In this document: one piece after another, positions 9,669 through 18,761 of the stretch | Position numbering within the stretch: position 1 is the first letter of the stretch | Layout of the letters: every line of letters starts with the position of its first letter | Assembly: GCF_021010575.1 (NCBI RefSeq) | Contig: NZ_JAJNAG010000017.1 | Coordinates: 1-64,000 of the forward strand | Direction of reading: 5' to 3' | DNA length: 64,000 nucleotides | Source of the DNA: Limnobaculum eriocheiris | GTDB lineage: Bacteria; Pseudomonadota; Gammaproteobacteria; Enterobacterales; Enterobacteriaceae | Translations under genes and position numbers: made by a program | Notes under the pieces: model-generated | Told to the model about the DNA's origin: nothing | Databases searched by the model: none | The model's input: only the letters and a program-made list of their open reading frames with translations

Positions 9669-10615
9669 TGGGTCGTCCTCGTCGTCGCGGTCGCGATATA
9701 CATGGTGTTCTGCTGCTGGATAAGCCGACGGGCATTGGCTCTAACGATGTCCTGCAAAAGGTAAAACGTATCTTCAACGCTAATAAGGCGGGACATACCG
9801 GTGCGCTGGATCCGTTGGCTACGGGCATGTTGCCAATCTGTCTGGGAGAAGCCACCAAGTTCTCTCAGTTTTTATTGGATGCGGACAAACGTTACCGCGT
9901 GATCGCACGATTGGGGCAAAGAACCGATACCTCTGATTCCGATGGCGCTATCATTTCTGAACGCCCGATTAATTTTACTCAGGCTCAACTTGATAGCGCA
10001 CTGGAAACTTTTCGCGGCGAATCAGACCAGATCCCATCAATGTATTCCGCATTGAAATATCAGGGCCGACCGCTGTATGAGTATGCCCGCCAGGGTATTG
10101 AAGTTCCACGCGAATCCCGAAAAATTACCGTATATGAACTGAAATTCATTCGCCAGGAAGGTAACGAACTGGAGTTGGAAATTCATTGTTCCAAAGGTAC
10201 CTATATCCGCACCATTGTTGACGATTTAGGTGAATTACTGGGCTGTGGTGCCCATGTGATTTATTTGCGTCGTCTGAATGTGGCGGATTATCCAACGGAA
10301 CGGATGGTGACTCTGACTCAGCTTGAGCAAATTGTTAATAACGCTCAGGCGGAAGAACGTGCACCGGCGGAAGATTTAGATCCACTGCTGCTACCAATGG
10401 ACAGTGCTGTTGCTGACTTCCCGGAAGTTAACTTATTACCGGTAATGGGTGTATACGTTAAGCAAGGGCAAGCAGTACAAGCCGCGGGCGCTCCGCGCAG
10501 CGGGTTAGTGCGTATTACCGTAGGGGATGAACGCGAGTTTATCGGCGTAGGCCAAATCGACGATGACGGCCGCGTAGCTCCCCGCCGTCTGGTGGTTGAA
10601 AACCCGGTTGAGTAG
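9668..10615 (+). CDS. truB: tRNA pseudouridine(55) synthase TruB
   Basis: TruB (315 aa) makes pseudouridine 55 in the T-loop of tRNAs and also works as a tRNA-folding chaperone. The catalytic motif [12 protein letters not shown] places the nucleophilic Asp exactly at residue 48, as in E. coli. A PUA-like C-terminal domain (about 250-310) follows. The ATG shares its A with the rbfA stop codon, so translation is probably coupled. In E. coli rpsO comes next; here a non-coding stem-loop region and an opposite-strand cluster intervene. Confidence 0.97.
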   Translation: MGRPRRRGRDIHGVLLLDKPTGIGSNDVLQKVKRIFNANKAGHTGALDPLATGMLPICLGEATKFSQFLLDADKRYRVIARLGQRTDTSDSDGAIISERPINFTQAQLDSALETFRGESDQIPSMYSALKYQGRPLYEYARQGIEVPRESRKITVYELKFIRQEGNELELEIHCSKGTYIRTIVDDLGELLGCGAHVIYLRRLNVADYPTERMVTLTQLEQIVNNAQAEERAPAEDLDPLLLPMDSAVADFPEVNLLPVMGVYVKQGQAVQAAGAPRSGLVRITVGDEREFIGVGQIDDDGRVAPRRLVVENPVE

Positions 10616-10631
10616 TCTCGTTAATTAAATA

Positions 10632-10659
10632 ACAAAAAGGCACGAATATGAAGTGCCTT
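10632..10659 (-). terminator. terminator right of truB, oriented leftward
   Basis: AAGGCAC (10637-10643) pairs with GTGCCTT (10653-10659). On the minus strand the stem is followed by TTTGTTATTT; on the plus strand it has only CAGATTG after it. It therefore best stops transcripts arriving from the right (the DUF58 cluster or the stem-loop chain), although it may also mark the 3' end of truB mRNA. Confidence 0.55.
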
Positions 10660-10784
10660 CAGATTGATGACTAACCTAATAAATTAGCACTTGTGAATAT
10701 TTCGGCCCTCCCAACGATTGACTATGTTAAGACATAAAACTGAACCATAGACTTTGTACTATTAGCGAATTCAAACTGAGGGAG

Positions 10785-11037
10785 AGATTTACAGGCTAAC
10801 GCCTGCCCTTCGGGGCAACGCAAGCGTTGTCCGTGGGGATCGACTTGGCGTAAGCCAACGACAAACAGGCAAAGCCTGTTTGAACAGCGCCAGCGCTGGC
10901 CCGTCAGGGTGAAACACCGCAAGGTGTTTCATAACTGCCCGTAGGAAATCTAGGCCCGAAGCGCACCAGAGCTGAGTACAGATGGTCTTCCGGCCGAGCA
11001 CGAAGATAATATAAGCACTTAGCTTTTGCGGCCGGAA
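10785..11037. other. chain of seven small stem-loops, unclassified structured element
   Basis: Non-coding DNA with consecutive perfect inverted repeats and tiny loops: CAGGC/GCCTG (10792-10805), GCCC-TTCG-GGGC (10805-10816), CAACG/CGTTG (10816-10829), TTGGC-GTAA-GCCAA (10845-10858), CAAACAGGC/GCCTGTTTG (10862-10882), CAGCGC/GCGCTG (10885-10898) and GAAACACC-GCAA-GGTGTTTC (10911-10930). Three loops are stable tetraloop types (UUCG, GUAA, GCAA). AGATTT (10785-10790) and AAATCT (10946-10951) could close all seven into one multibranched fold. To the right, TTCCGGCCG (10988-10996) and CGGCCGGAA (11029-11037) form a wider inverted repeat. Short reading frames across it look like products of the repeats. 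It could be a structured RNA, a composite repeat family or a decayed mobile element. Confidence 0.6.
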
Positions 11038-11138
11038 TATTCTCAGAAGCCGATTAATATATCTTTAGCGGTAACTCAATTATAAAGCCTATCTTACCTT
11101 TCCCCGAAAGGGTATTTCACAAGAGAAAAGTAACCAAA

Positions 11139-12443
11139 CTACAGTTGTCCCGCCGCCTTAATCGCCAGATACCTATTCACACTCTCAACCGCCAGTTGCT
11201 GCGGCTGAACATCCAGACAGAGTATGCCCGCACTACGCAACCGCGTTAATACGGCCTGACGTTTGGATTGATAGCTGGATGCTGCGGCACGCAGGGCGGC
11301 ATCTTGCTGATTATTAATGGGTATTGAAGCAGCATTATCCAGCTCGGTTTCCCGCAGGCTGGCGACCAGTACCAGATGACGTTTGCTTAACAGTTTCACT
11401 GCAGCCAGCAAGCTTTGCTCATCTTCATCTCTTAAGTTGGTAAACAGTACTACCAGTGAGCGCTTACGTTCCCGGGTAATCAGTGACTGTGCCGCCACTT
11501 CGAAATCGCTACTGGATAAGGTAGGTTGCAGATCGTACACCTCATGCAGTACCCGGTTAATGGCATTAACCGAGCGAACCGGTGGTAAATAGCGTTCCGG
11601 GCCACCCAGTGTTATTAAGCCAACGGAGTCACCATAACGCAACCCGACATAGGAGAGCAGTAACACCGAGTTTAGCGCATGGTCAAAATGCATCAGCTCA
11701 CCTTCGCTGGCACCCATACGGCGTCCACAGTCCAGCATCATGATAATGCGTTGATTACGCTCATCCTGATATTCCCGGGAGATCATTTTTCTCATTCGGG
11801 TGGTGGCTTTCCAGTCTATTTGCCGCATAGCATCACCACTGCGATATTCACGCAGCTGTTCAAACTCCATACCCTGACCCCGTTTACGGAATTTATGAAA
11901 TCCCATACCGGCCTGAGTAATGGTCGTTTGCAATGCCATTTGAGTTATTGGTGCAAAGTTTGGAAAGACGCTGACTTTTTTCTTTGTGCCAACTAATGCC
12001 TGACGCTGCCATAACTGTAAAGGTGAAAACAGACGCAGATGTACCTGACCAAACCACAAATCGCCCCGCATTAGCGGCTTGATGCGGTAAACCACCTGAG
12101 AAACCTGAGGTGGGGTAAGCATCAGATGAATGGTTCTGTCATCATATTCACACTTTTCTGGCGGGCTGTCCTTTAATTGAATTTTTTGACGTACCCTTAC
12201 CTGAGCGGTGACATATAGGATTACATTACACCATATGGTTTGCGGCAGGCTGCCTGCAACCTCGCGTTCAATAACGGGTAATGGCTGCCGGTATAAACCG
12301 ATTGCGTCCAGAGTAACCAGCAGTAAAAGTGCTGCACCAACTATCAGCCAGACGGGAAACAGGGAAGGGATAATGGTTGCGGGAATTGACCCACAGAACC
12401 AAAGACCGCTAAGCACCAGTAGCCGGTTAGAAGGCAGAATCAT
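11139..12443 (-). CDS. DUF58 family protein of a MoxR cluster
   Basis: Protein of 434 aa with two N-terminal hydrophobic segments (about 8-45) and a DUF58/von Willebrand A-like domain from about residue 190. The family core is visible: MRQIDWKATTRMRKMISREYQDERNQ, then MMLDCGRRM with an acidic residue in a MIDAS-like position. DUF58 proteins are encoded beside MoxR AAA+ ATPases and are thought to be their membrane-linked partners or substrates. The start overlaps the end of the MoxR gene by 4 bp. The molecular task is unknown. Confidence 0.88.
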   Translation of the reverse strand: MILPSNRLLVLSGLWFCGSIPATIIPSLFPVWLIVGAALLLLVTLDAIGLYRQPLPVIEREVAGSLPQTIWCNVILYVTAQVRVRQKIQLKDSPPEKCEYDDRTIHLMLTPPQVSQVVYRIKPLMRGDLWFGQVHLRLFSPLQLWQRQALVGTKKKVSVFPNFAPITQMALQTTITQAGMGFHKFRKRGQGMEFEQLREYRSGDAMRQIDWKATTRMRKMISREYQDERNQRIIMMLDCGRRMGASEGELMHFDHALNSVLLLSYVGLRYGDSVGLITLGGPERYLPPVRSVNAINRVLHEVYDLQPTLSSSDFEVAAQSLITRERKRSLVVLFTNLRDEDEQSLLAAVKLLSKRHLVLVASLRETELDNAASIPINNQQDAALRAAASSYQSKRQAVLTRLRSAGILCLDVQPQQLAVESVNRYLAIKAAGQL

Positions 12444-13459
12444 CTGCGTGGGGCCTCAATTCGGTCTAACAGGCGGTTAAGAATATGCTCTTCCGTCAGC
12501 CCTTCAATTTCTGCATCAGGCGACAGTGTAATACGATGGCGCAGTGTTGGTATTGCCTGCTGTTTGACATCGTCAGGCGTTACAAAATCGCGACCTGCCA
12601 ATATAGCACTGGCACGAGCTGAACGAATCAACGCAATACCTCCGCGTGGGCCAGCACCCGTACTGATGCCCGGCCAGTTGCGTGTCGTTCTGACAATGCT
12701 TAAGGCGTAATTCAGTACGCTGTCATCGACCCGAATACCGGCGGTAATTTTTTGTAAGGCAACAATCATTTCCGGGCTGGCTACCGCCTCGATTTTATCA
12801 ACATTCAGACGATCGCCAACGCGCTCAAAGGTGCTGGTAGCAACCAATGCCAGTTCTTCCTGCTCGGTGGGGTAGTCAAACATGACGTGAAGTAAGAATC
12901 TGTCCAGTTGAGCTTCCGGCAGGGCATAGGTTCCGTCCTGCTCTATGGGGTTTTGAGTAGCAATAACTAAGAAAGGTGGTGAAAGCTGGGCGGTTTCCCC
13001 ATCAATTGTCACCTGGCCTTCCTGCATTACTTCCAACAGCGCCGCTTGGGTTTTTGCCGGCGCGCGGTTAATCTCATCCGCCAGCATCAGGTTGGTAAAG
13101 ACTGGGCCACGACGAACCACAAATTCCGATGCCTTCATATCGTAAAACATATGACCAGTGACGTCGGCGGGCATTAAGTCAGGAGTAAACTGAATACGCG
13201 ATGAGTGACAGTTACAGGCCTGTGCCAGCGCTTTAGCCAGCAAGGTTTTTCCCAGTCCCGGAACCCCTTCAAGCAACACATGGCCACCCGCCAGCAGGGC
13301 ACAGAGGATCTGCTCTACAACCTGATCCTGACCAATAAATACCTTGCGGATCTGCTCCTGAATACGCAGAACAATGTTGGTTGCTTCCTGCGGCGTAGTC
13401 GGAATAGTTGGTACGGGAGCGGATGATGAAAAATAGTTATCCGTTGAGTTAAATTCCAT
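12440..13459 (-). CDS. MoxR-family AAA+ ATPase
   Basis: MoxR ATPase of 339 aa. Walker A GVPGLGKT is near residues 65-72, Walker B LADEIN near 126-131, and the sensor-1 stretch ATQNP follows. The C-terminal AAA lid ends in EEHILNRLLDRIEAP. MoxR proteins act as chaperone-like ATPases that mature or insert partner complexes, often with vWA-domain proteins. AGGAGACTAAACT precedes the ATG. It overlaps both neighbours (11 bp with the DUF4350 gene, 4 bp with DUF58), indicating a tight operon. Confidence 0.93.
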   Translation of the reverse strand: MEFNSTDNYFSSSAPVPTIPTTPQEATNIVLRIQEQIRKVFIGQDQVVEQILCALLAGGHVLLEGVPGLGKTLLAKALAQACNCHSSRIQFTPDLMPADVTGHMFYDMKASEFVVRRGPVFTNLMLADEINRAPAKTQAALLEVMQEGQVTIDGETAQLSPPFLVIATQNPIEQDGTYALPEAQLDRFLLHVMFDYPTEQEELALVATSTFERVGDRLNVDKIEAVASPEMIVALQKITAGIRVDDSVLNYALSIVRTTRNWPGISTGAGPRGGIALIRSARASAILAGRDFVTPDDVKQQAIPTLRHRITLSPDAEIEGLTEEHILNRLLDRIEAPRR

Positions 13460-14696
13460 AGTTTAGTCTCCTACTCGAACTGCTTTGCAGTGAGTTTAAT
13501 CGGTCGATCAGCAGGCACAGGGTTTGGGTTGATTGGGTAAATTGGTTCAGATGTTGAACTTCTCCTGCCATCGCCTGAGTAATAAGCCCGAGGTCATAAT
13601 GAGTAATATGTTCAATAAGTTGAGCGTCGCTGCGGTTACCGGGGTACTGAATGCGTAACGGTTGTAACAGGCGTAATACCTCTTCCTGCAGTGGGGCAAC
13701 CAACCGCTCATAGTCATAATTATTCAGGTGAAAATCAGCCACAGCCTTTAAATGCTCGGTAAGGCTGGGGCGGGTCGGTGGTGGCGTAGGGATCAGCGCG
13801 CCAAAACGAGGGATATAGCGCCACAGTACCAGTAAGATACAAAGCCCAAATGCCAGTAGCGTATAAAGCGCATGTTCGACCAGCCAGCTTAACAGGTTTG
13901 GTAAAGTGGCATAGCGAACCAAATAAATAACGTCGTTTCTGTCTGGCAGCGTAGCAATATGCAGCCAGAGTTTGGCGTGGTCATATTGCTTAATATTGTC
14001 ATTACCGAATAGTTTAAGTGGAACAACCGTCACCCAGCCCTGCTCAAGCTGAAACCGGCTGATAATGTCCCATTCGCTTTTCGGTGATTCAGGAACATTT
14101 TCTGTGGTTTTCCAGTCTACGTAAAAACGCGGGGTGTCAGTAACATCAGCCACCATCTTGTCTTTTTCAAACAGGATTGGCATGCCATCCCGCTTTTTGT
14201 CTGGCGTGTCTTTTTCAGGTAATTTAACCGTAATTAGATCAACAGAAGGTTTTTTGCTTTCACATTTATCATCGTTATCACATTCATCTTTCAGATAAAT
14301 ATCAAACAGTTCCTGTAATTCGACACTGTTTTTATCCTCAAGAGGCGAAATAATCAGATGACCACCTTTGCTAACCCAGTCCATTAATTTGGTTTTTTGG
14401 GTTGGTTCTTTAAGTAAACCATCAGGATTGAATAATACTAAAGTTGATTTTGCCGGTAACTTATTCAGAGACAGCGCATCACCAACGATTTTCACCTGAT
14501 AACCAGACTTACTCAGCAGTTGTTCTGCGGTGTAGTAGTTATTTGCAATAACTTTCCAACTGGGAAGCGTTGTAACTTCCCGTTCTTCCCACTCAAGTTG
14601 TTGATAGCAATAAATGGCCAGTCCGGCAATGGCGGCAAATATAATCGTCAGGATTAACCATGGATTAGTGCTCTTTTTGGCGTTATCCGCTGACAT
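13449..14696 (-). CDS. DUF4350-type membrane protein
   Basis: Protein of about 415 aa from the ATG at 14696 (MSADNAKKS). A longer frame upstream lies inside the preceding gene and lacks support, whereas GGGAGG stands before 14696. It has an N-terminal membrane helix (about 14-32), a soluble extracytoplasmic-type domain with a DUF4350-like fold (LVLFNPDGLL, GGHLIISPLE), then a second hydrophobic segment (about 270-292) followed by RYIPRFG and a helical cytoplasmic tail. DUF4350 proteins occur in MoxR/DUF58/DUF4129 clusters. Function unknown. Confidence 0.75.
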   Translation of the reverse strand: MSADNAKKSTNPWLILTIIFAAIAGLAIYCYQQLEWEEREVTTLPSWKVIANNYYTAEQLLSKSGYQVKIVGDALSLNKLPAKSTLVLFNPDGLLKEPTQKTKLMDWVSKGGHLIISPLEDKNSVELQELFDIYLKDECDNDDKCESKKPSVDLITVKLPEKDTPDKKRDGMPILFEKDKMVADVTDTPRFYVDWKTTENVPESPKSEWDIISRFQLEQGWVTVVPLKLFGNDNIKQYDHAKLWLHIATLPDRNDVIYLVRYATLPNLLSWLVEHALYTLLAFGLCILLVLWRYIPRFGALIPTPPPTRPSLTEHLKAVADFHLNNYDYERLVAPLQEEVLRLLQPLRIQYPGNRSDAQLIEHITHYDLGLITQAMAGEVQHLNQFTQSTQTLCLLIDRLNSLQSSSSRRLNYGI

Positions 14697-14698
14697 AA

Positions 14699-16231
14699 TT
14701 AGCTGGCCTCCCACTGAGACTGATGATCGTAGTGAGTTGGCCATTCCCGGCACAGCTGTTCTAATTTTATGATATCAGGGGAACGGTGTGCGTAGGCCTG
14801 TGCCAGCCAAAGCTGGGTTAACTTGATAAAGAAATCTGCGCTGCTAAGTTCCGATCGCTTGACTAAGCGGATACAGTCCTGTTCGGTATCCGAAGAGCGA
14901 AACATTACCCTATCCCGATGAGCAAGAACCGATAGTGAGCCACGAAATAGCAGGCTAAGGGCAGAACGCAAATCGCCAGAATGAATCATCGACAAGGCAA
15001 CTTCGGCAATATTTTCAGGTAGCGATTCGGGTTGAATATCCAGCCCGGCAATTTGTGTCGGAGGGGCTAATTTTTGCGCTTTTTGCCCCCGGATAACCGG
15101 TAATTGAATAATAATAAAGTAGGCGATAGCAATAACGACCAGCGCCAGTATTCCCCAAAGCATCCATTGGCCCGCTCCGGTTAAGGTAACTAAAGCGCCA
15201 TTTGGATTGGACGAAATAGGTGGCAGTGATAAATCCGGTTTCTTATTCGGTTTTTTCGCCTTTTTTTCTTCCTGTATAAACTTCAGACGCTTTCTGACTT
15301 CTTTGCCGCCATATTCTGGCTGTTTCAGTATTTGCTGTAATTTTTCAGGGGCATGGGTAATGGTTTCTTGTCTGACGGTGGCATTGTCCTGACTGGCATA
15401 GCTATGGGGAGCGTAACCGGAGATACCCAGAGTCAGTACAAGCAACAGCGCACTAAACAGCGTTGATGACGTTGTGCGGCTTTGCTTCTCTATTTTGCGG
15501 AATTCCAGCTCAATATCCCAGGCTTCAATATCACTGCGTCTCTTTAAATAAAGAGAAAAACCGGCAGCGACGTAGATAGGTTCCCATAGCAAAATACCTA
15601 AAATATAAAATCCCAGCGCCATCAGTGAATTAAAATTAAAATTGTTCAACCACAGATCTCCGAACAACTCATCGGTATAGCTGTTGTTATCGATAGAGAT
15701 CATGGCGACAAAGGCAATTGCACAGAAAGGAAAAACTTTTTCAGCAATAAAACCAAACAGCGTTAATACAGCGGCATTGATACCAATGTAGTTAGAAATC
15801 GCTTTACGTCTTATTCTGGCATTGCGGCCTTTAATACCTTCAAGGACATCAACGGGGAGCGTCAGTGAACGATAGGGGGAAAAGCGTGCCCAGGTGAGCG
15901 CCCGAATCAGCCGGGTTTTAAACAGCAAGGTGGGAATGGCTTTTATGTTTTGGCGCAACGTTGGCGCAGATCCAAATACGACTCTGCTGATAACAAACAG
16001 CGCCATACGGTCAAGCAGCGGTTTTATCCACCAGACCAGCAGATAGATACCGGTATAGCTAAATTCTGCCCAATAGGCCAGACCAAGCAATAGCCCTATG
16101 ACAGGTAAAGAGAAGCATAGCCATGCAATATAAAGCGGCTTGAACCAGTGCATCGCCATTCGAACGCCTAAATCAATGGCCTCATTGGCTGGCCGGGTGC
16201 GCAACACAATGGCTAAACGATCAAGCTGCAT
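14699..16231 (-). CDS. DUF4129-containing membrane protein
   Basis: Protein of about 510 aa from the ATG at 16231 (MQLDRLAIVLRTRPANEAID), which overlaps the end of the SpoIIM-like gene by 11 bp. It has several hydrophobic segments in the first half (about 45-70, 75-95, 155-185, 205-230), a predicted extracytoplasmic stretch rich in Lys and Pro, another membrane helix near 365-385, and a C-terminal DUF4129-like region (LSMIHSGDLRSALSLLFRGSL). DUF4129 often accompanies transglutaminase-like or MoxR systems. No enzyme motif is evident. Confidence 0.75.
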   Translation of the reverse strand: MQLDRLAIVLRTRPANEAIDLGVRMAMHWFKPLYIAWLCFSLPVIGLLLGLAYWAEFSYTGIYLLVWWIKPLLDRMALFVISRVVFGSAPTLRQNIKAIPTLLFKTRLIRALTWARFSPYRSLTLPVDVLEGIKGRNARIRRKAISNYIGINAAVLTLFGFIAEKVFPFCAIAFVAMISIDNNSYTDELFGDLWLNNFNFNSLMALGFYILGILLWEPIYVAAGFSLYLKRRSDIEAWDIELEFRKIEKQSRTTSSTLFSALLLVLTLGISGYAPHSYASQDNATVRQETITHAPEKLQQILKQPEYGGKEVRKRLKFIQEEKKAKKPNKKPDLSLPPISSNPNGALVTLTGAGQWMLWGILALVVIAIAYFIIIQLPVIRGQKAQKLAPPTQIAGLDIQPESLPENIAEVALSMIHSGDLRSALSLLFRGSLSVLAHRDRVMFRSSDTEQDCIRLVKRSELSSADFFIKLTQLWLAQAYAHRSPDIIKLEQLCREWPTHYDHQSQWEAS

Positions 16232-17219
16232 GGCGGCGCCCTGTAAAAATAAAATAACCAAGCAGCAAAAGCAGGGTAAAGGCACCAACGGCAATTTTTA
16301 TCGGTAAAGGGAAGTTATGCGGTGACCAGAATGCTTCAATCATGGCAGCGATAAGTAACATAATGCCACTACCGCAAATCAGGCCCAACACCGAACGTGC
16401 CGTGGTTTTTAATGAGTCGGGGCGACTTAGCCGGCCCGGCATAATCAAGCTCCAGCCCAGTTTCAGTCCGGTGGCGCCAGAAATAATTATTCCACCAATC
16501 TCAAACGCCGTATGACCAAGAACAAACGAATAAAAGTTACGGCCAGCCCCAATATTAATCAGACGAGCTTCGATGGCGCCCATGTGAATGCCATTAAATA
16601 CCAGCGTGTATACGGTGCCTAAGCCTGCCAGTAAGCCGCCGGCAAAAGCTTTAAAGGCAATACTGATATTGTTATAAATGTAAAAGCCAAACATCTTCCA
16701 GTTAGAGCCGGAATCGCGCAGGATACTGGCACCGTAATCAAAGGCATCATCACCGTTATACATTTCATCCATCTGATGAATATCATCCGGAGCAATAACC
16801 ACGTAGACAAAATCAGGCCACAGGCGGATTACGACCATCATAATGATCCATGGCCCAATAATAAGCAGCGCAGAGAGTAGTACCCAGCGAAGATTAGCTC
16901 GCAGATCGGCGGCAAATCCTCCGGCAATATAGTTCAACATTCGACCGCTTATACTACTGTTGGCACGATATAAGATGTCATGTCCTGACTGAACCAAATT
17001 GTGTAACCGCTCAACCAGTAACAGGCTATAGCCGCGATCGCGGGCGATAGCCAAATGCTGGCAGAGATTTCGGTAGCGTTGTGGCATCTCGTGGTTGGCA
17101 AACGGCGGCCGGGAGACGGTTCCATCCTGATTTTTTATAATTCTCAGATGATGGCCTAACCAGTTTTCAAAGGCTTCCCATTCCGCCTGATGTAATGCCT
17201 CAAAGCGTTCCTGCTTCAT
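16221..17219 (-). CDS. SpoIIM / DUF95-family membrane protein
   Basis: Protein of 332 aa with a soluble N-terminal part (about 1-100) and five to six hydrophobic segments from about residue 100. The GLLAGLGTVYTLVFNGIHMGAI and LGHTAFEIGGIIISGATGLKLG stretches are characteristic of the stage II sporulation protein M family, which is widespread outside spore formers. The gene overlaps the RDD gene upstream by 4 bp and the DUF4129 gene downstream. SpoIIM-like and RDD proteins are standard members of MoxR clusters. Function in non-sporulating bacteria is unknown. Confidence 0.85.
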   Translation of the reverse strand: MKQERFEALHQAEWEAFENWLGHHLRIIKNQDGTVSRPPFANHEMPQRYRNLCQHLAIARDRGYSLLLVERLHNLVQSGHDILYRANSSISGRMLNYIAGGFAADLRANLRWVLLSALLIIGPWIIMMVVIRLWPDFVYVVIAPDDIHQMDEMYNGDDAFDYGASILRDSGSNWKMFGFYIYNNISIAFKAFAGGLLAGLGTVYTLVFNGIHMGAIEARLINIGAGRNFYSFVLGHTAFEIGGIIISGATGLKLGWSLIMPGRLSRPDSLKTTARSVLGLICGSGIMLLIAAMIEAFWSPHNFPLPIKIAVGAFTLLLLLGYFIFTGRRHAA

Positions 17220-17911
17220 GGTTTGCGTCCTATCAAAAAGTTAGCAATGCTGATAAGGCGAGCTGCACCCTGAGATTCTTGCGGATGCGTAGTTTGTGAT
17301 AATTGAGGTAGCAATGCAGCCAGCTCTTCCTGCCTTGGTTTAGTTAAACCCACGGAACGTTCAGCAAAGGAGACAATCGTTTTTTGCGTATCGCGTGACA
17401 GTGGAAAGTCAGGGGGAACCGGCATAGCTTCAGGTACGCTAAACCGTCTGGCAGCTGGCTCGGTATAAACCACGATAGTACCGGCGACAATATCCCCTAA
17501 ACGGCGGAACTCTTTGTTGGTCAACATAGCGATCAGACCGAACAAATAGAAAAGCGGGAAGAAATCTGCAAAACGCAGAAAATTACGGATGATAGAAGCA
17601 CTTAAATTAATTGGGGTACCATTGTCGTTAAGTACTTTTAAGCCAACAAGGCGTTTACCGGGTGTTTTTCCCTTAAATACCACTTCAAAAAAAACCGGGT
17701 AAAACCACTCTATAAGAAAAATTGAAATCAGAAATAGCCCAATACCCGAATCGCCAATAAACATGGAGGGTATTGCAATAAGCAGCATTAATAACCAACG
17801 TAAGATGGTATCAATAAAAAAAGCGAAGCCGCGGGGTAAAAAACCGGCAGGATGTAATCGGATCTCAATGAGCTCCGGGGTGGTGATGTCACGAACCGTA
17901 TCAAGCATCAT
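17216..17911 (-). CDS. RDD-family membrane protein
   Basis: Protein of 231 aa with an RDD domain: the signature Arg in LPRGFAFFIDTILRW near residue 27, the GKTPGKRLVGLKVL motif and the FADFFPLFYLFG segment. Three to four membrane helices occupy about residues 30-155, and a cytoplasmic tail follows. Two adjacent ATGs (17911 and 17908) can serve as start, and no strong ribosome site is visible. It is the first gene of the tightly overlapping part of the cluster; a hairpin separates it from the BPSS1780-like gene. Confidence 0.85.
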   Translation of the reverse strand: MMLDTVRDITTPELIEIRLHPAGFLPRGFAFFIDTILRWLLMLLIAIPSMFIGDSGIGLFLISIFLIEWFYPVFFEVVFKGKTPGKRLVGLKVLNDNGTPINLSASIIRNFLRFADFFPLFYLFGLIAMLTNKEFRRLGDIVAGTIVVYTEPAARRFSVPEAMPVPPDFPLSRDTQKTIVSFAERSVGLTKPRQEELAALLPQLSQTTHPQESQGAARLISIANFLIGRKP

Positions 17912-17916
17912 ATATT

Positions 17917-17940
17917 AAAGCCGGGCAGAGGCCCGGCTTT
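17917..17940 (-). terminator. hairpin between BPSS1780-like and RDD genes
   Basis: AAAGCCGGGC and GCCCGGCTTT enclose AGAG, a perfect 10-bp GC-rich stem followed on the minus strand by AATATATG. The RDD start codon follows directly, so this may be a partial terminator that sets the ratio between the first gene and the rest of the cluster. Confidence 0.6.
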
Positions 17941-17951
17941 ATCTCTGCAAA

Positions 17952-18761
17952 TTACTTGGCAATAAACAAACTACGGTAAGTCGAGTAGTAGGTTACAAGG
18001 AACAGAGGCATAGTGATTAACAGACCTAAACCAAAAGGTAAGGCTGAAACGAACATGATGATACCCATTACCAGGAAGAACAGCAGGCCGGGAACAATGT
18101 TCTTTTTAACAGCAGACAGGCTCATAGAAACAGCCTGACCTAAAGGCAGATTGTGAACAACGATTAGTGCAGGAGCAAACCAGGTTAATGCATAACCAAC
18201 CAGGTAGATAACCATCATTAACAGGAAGGCCAGGAACATCATACCGCCGCTTGCGCCAGCCATTGCCATTGAAGGATCGCCGCCCGCTTGTGAACCCACA
18301 GCCATTGCCAGCATAGCGCTACCGCCAACAACGAACATCACGATAATAGCCAGAATCATGATACCAAACATGATAGCGCCAACACCCAGCAGTGAGCCCA
18401 GGTTCTTTTGGAAACCAGAGAACAGCAGGCCAAGGTCAACTTCGCCGGTCAGACGTTGCTTTTCACAGATGGCAATAATACCACCAACGAAAATTGGCAT
18501 GATAACGGCGGTTAAAATGTTCAGGAATGGGATGAAACTAATGATCATCAAAATCACTAACAGTACGATACCCAGAACAATCCACATACCTAATTTAGGC
18601 TTCATAAAGTTCCAGGCTTGAGTAATCCAATTTACGCCTTCACCAGCAGGAACAGCCTGAGCGCCAGGGATAAAAGTTTCACCAGCTTTATCAAGTACGA
18701 CGGCGACGTCTTCGACGTTAGATTCCGGCGGTGTATAAGGGTTATGGTCTTGTTGAGTCAT
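17952..18761 (-). CDS. BPSS1780-family membrane protein
   Basis: Protein of 269 aa. The N-terminus is rich in Pro/Asn (NPYTPPESNVED), followed by four to six very hydrophobic segments from about residue 60, with Gly/Met-rich stretches (about 155-190). The layout and the NWITQAWNFMKPKLGMW segment match the BPSS1780 family of uncharacterised membrane proteins. CTAAGGAAAGAG stands upstream of the start. It leads the seven-gene minus-strand block; its promoter should lie in 18762-18940. Function unknown. Confidence 0.75.
   Translation of the reverse strand: MTQQDHNPYTPPESNVEDVAVVLDKAGETFIPGAQAVPAGEGVNWITQAWNFMKPKLGMWIVLGIVLLVILMIISFIPFLNILTAVIMPIFVGGIIAICEKQRLTGEVDLGLLFSGFQKNLGSLLGVGAIMFGIMILAIIVMFVVGGSAMLAMAVGSQAGGDPSMAMAGASGGMMFLAFLLMMVIYLVGYALTWFAPALIVVHNLPLGQAVSMSLSAVKKNIVPGLLFFLVMGIIMFVSALPFGLGLLITMPLFLVTYYSTYRSLFIAK

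Noticed and set aside
10722-11001. Two short minus-strand frames over the stem-loop chain
   Set aside because: They read through the inverted repeats, giving Leu/Arg/Cys-rich peptides with no ribosome site; artefacts of the repeat structure.
10785-11037. Integron attC site or ERIC/REP cluster
   Set aside because: The arms do not match attC core sites, and neither ERIC nor REP consensus is present; no integrase nearby.
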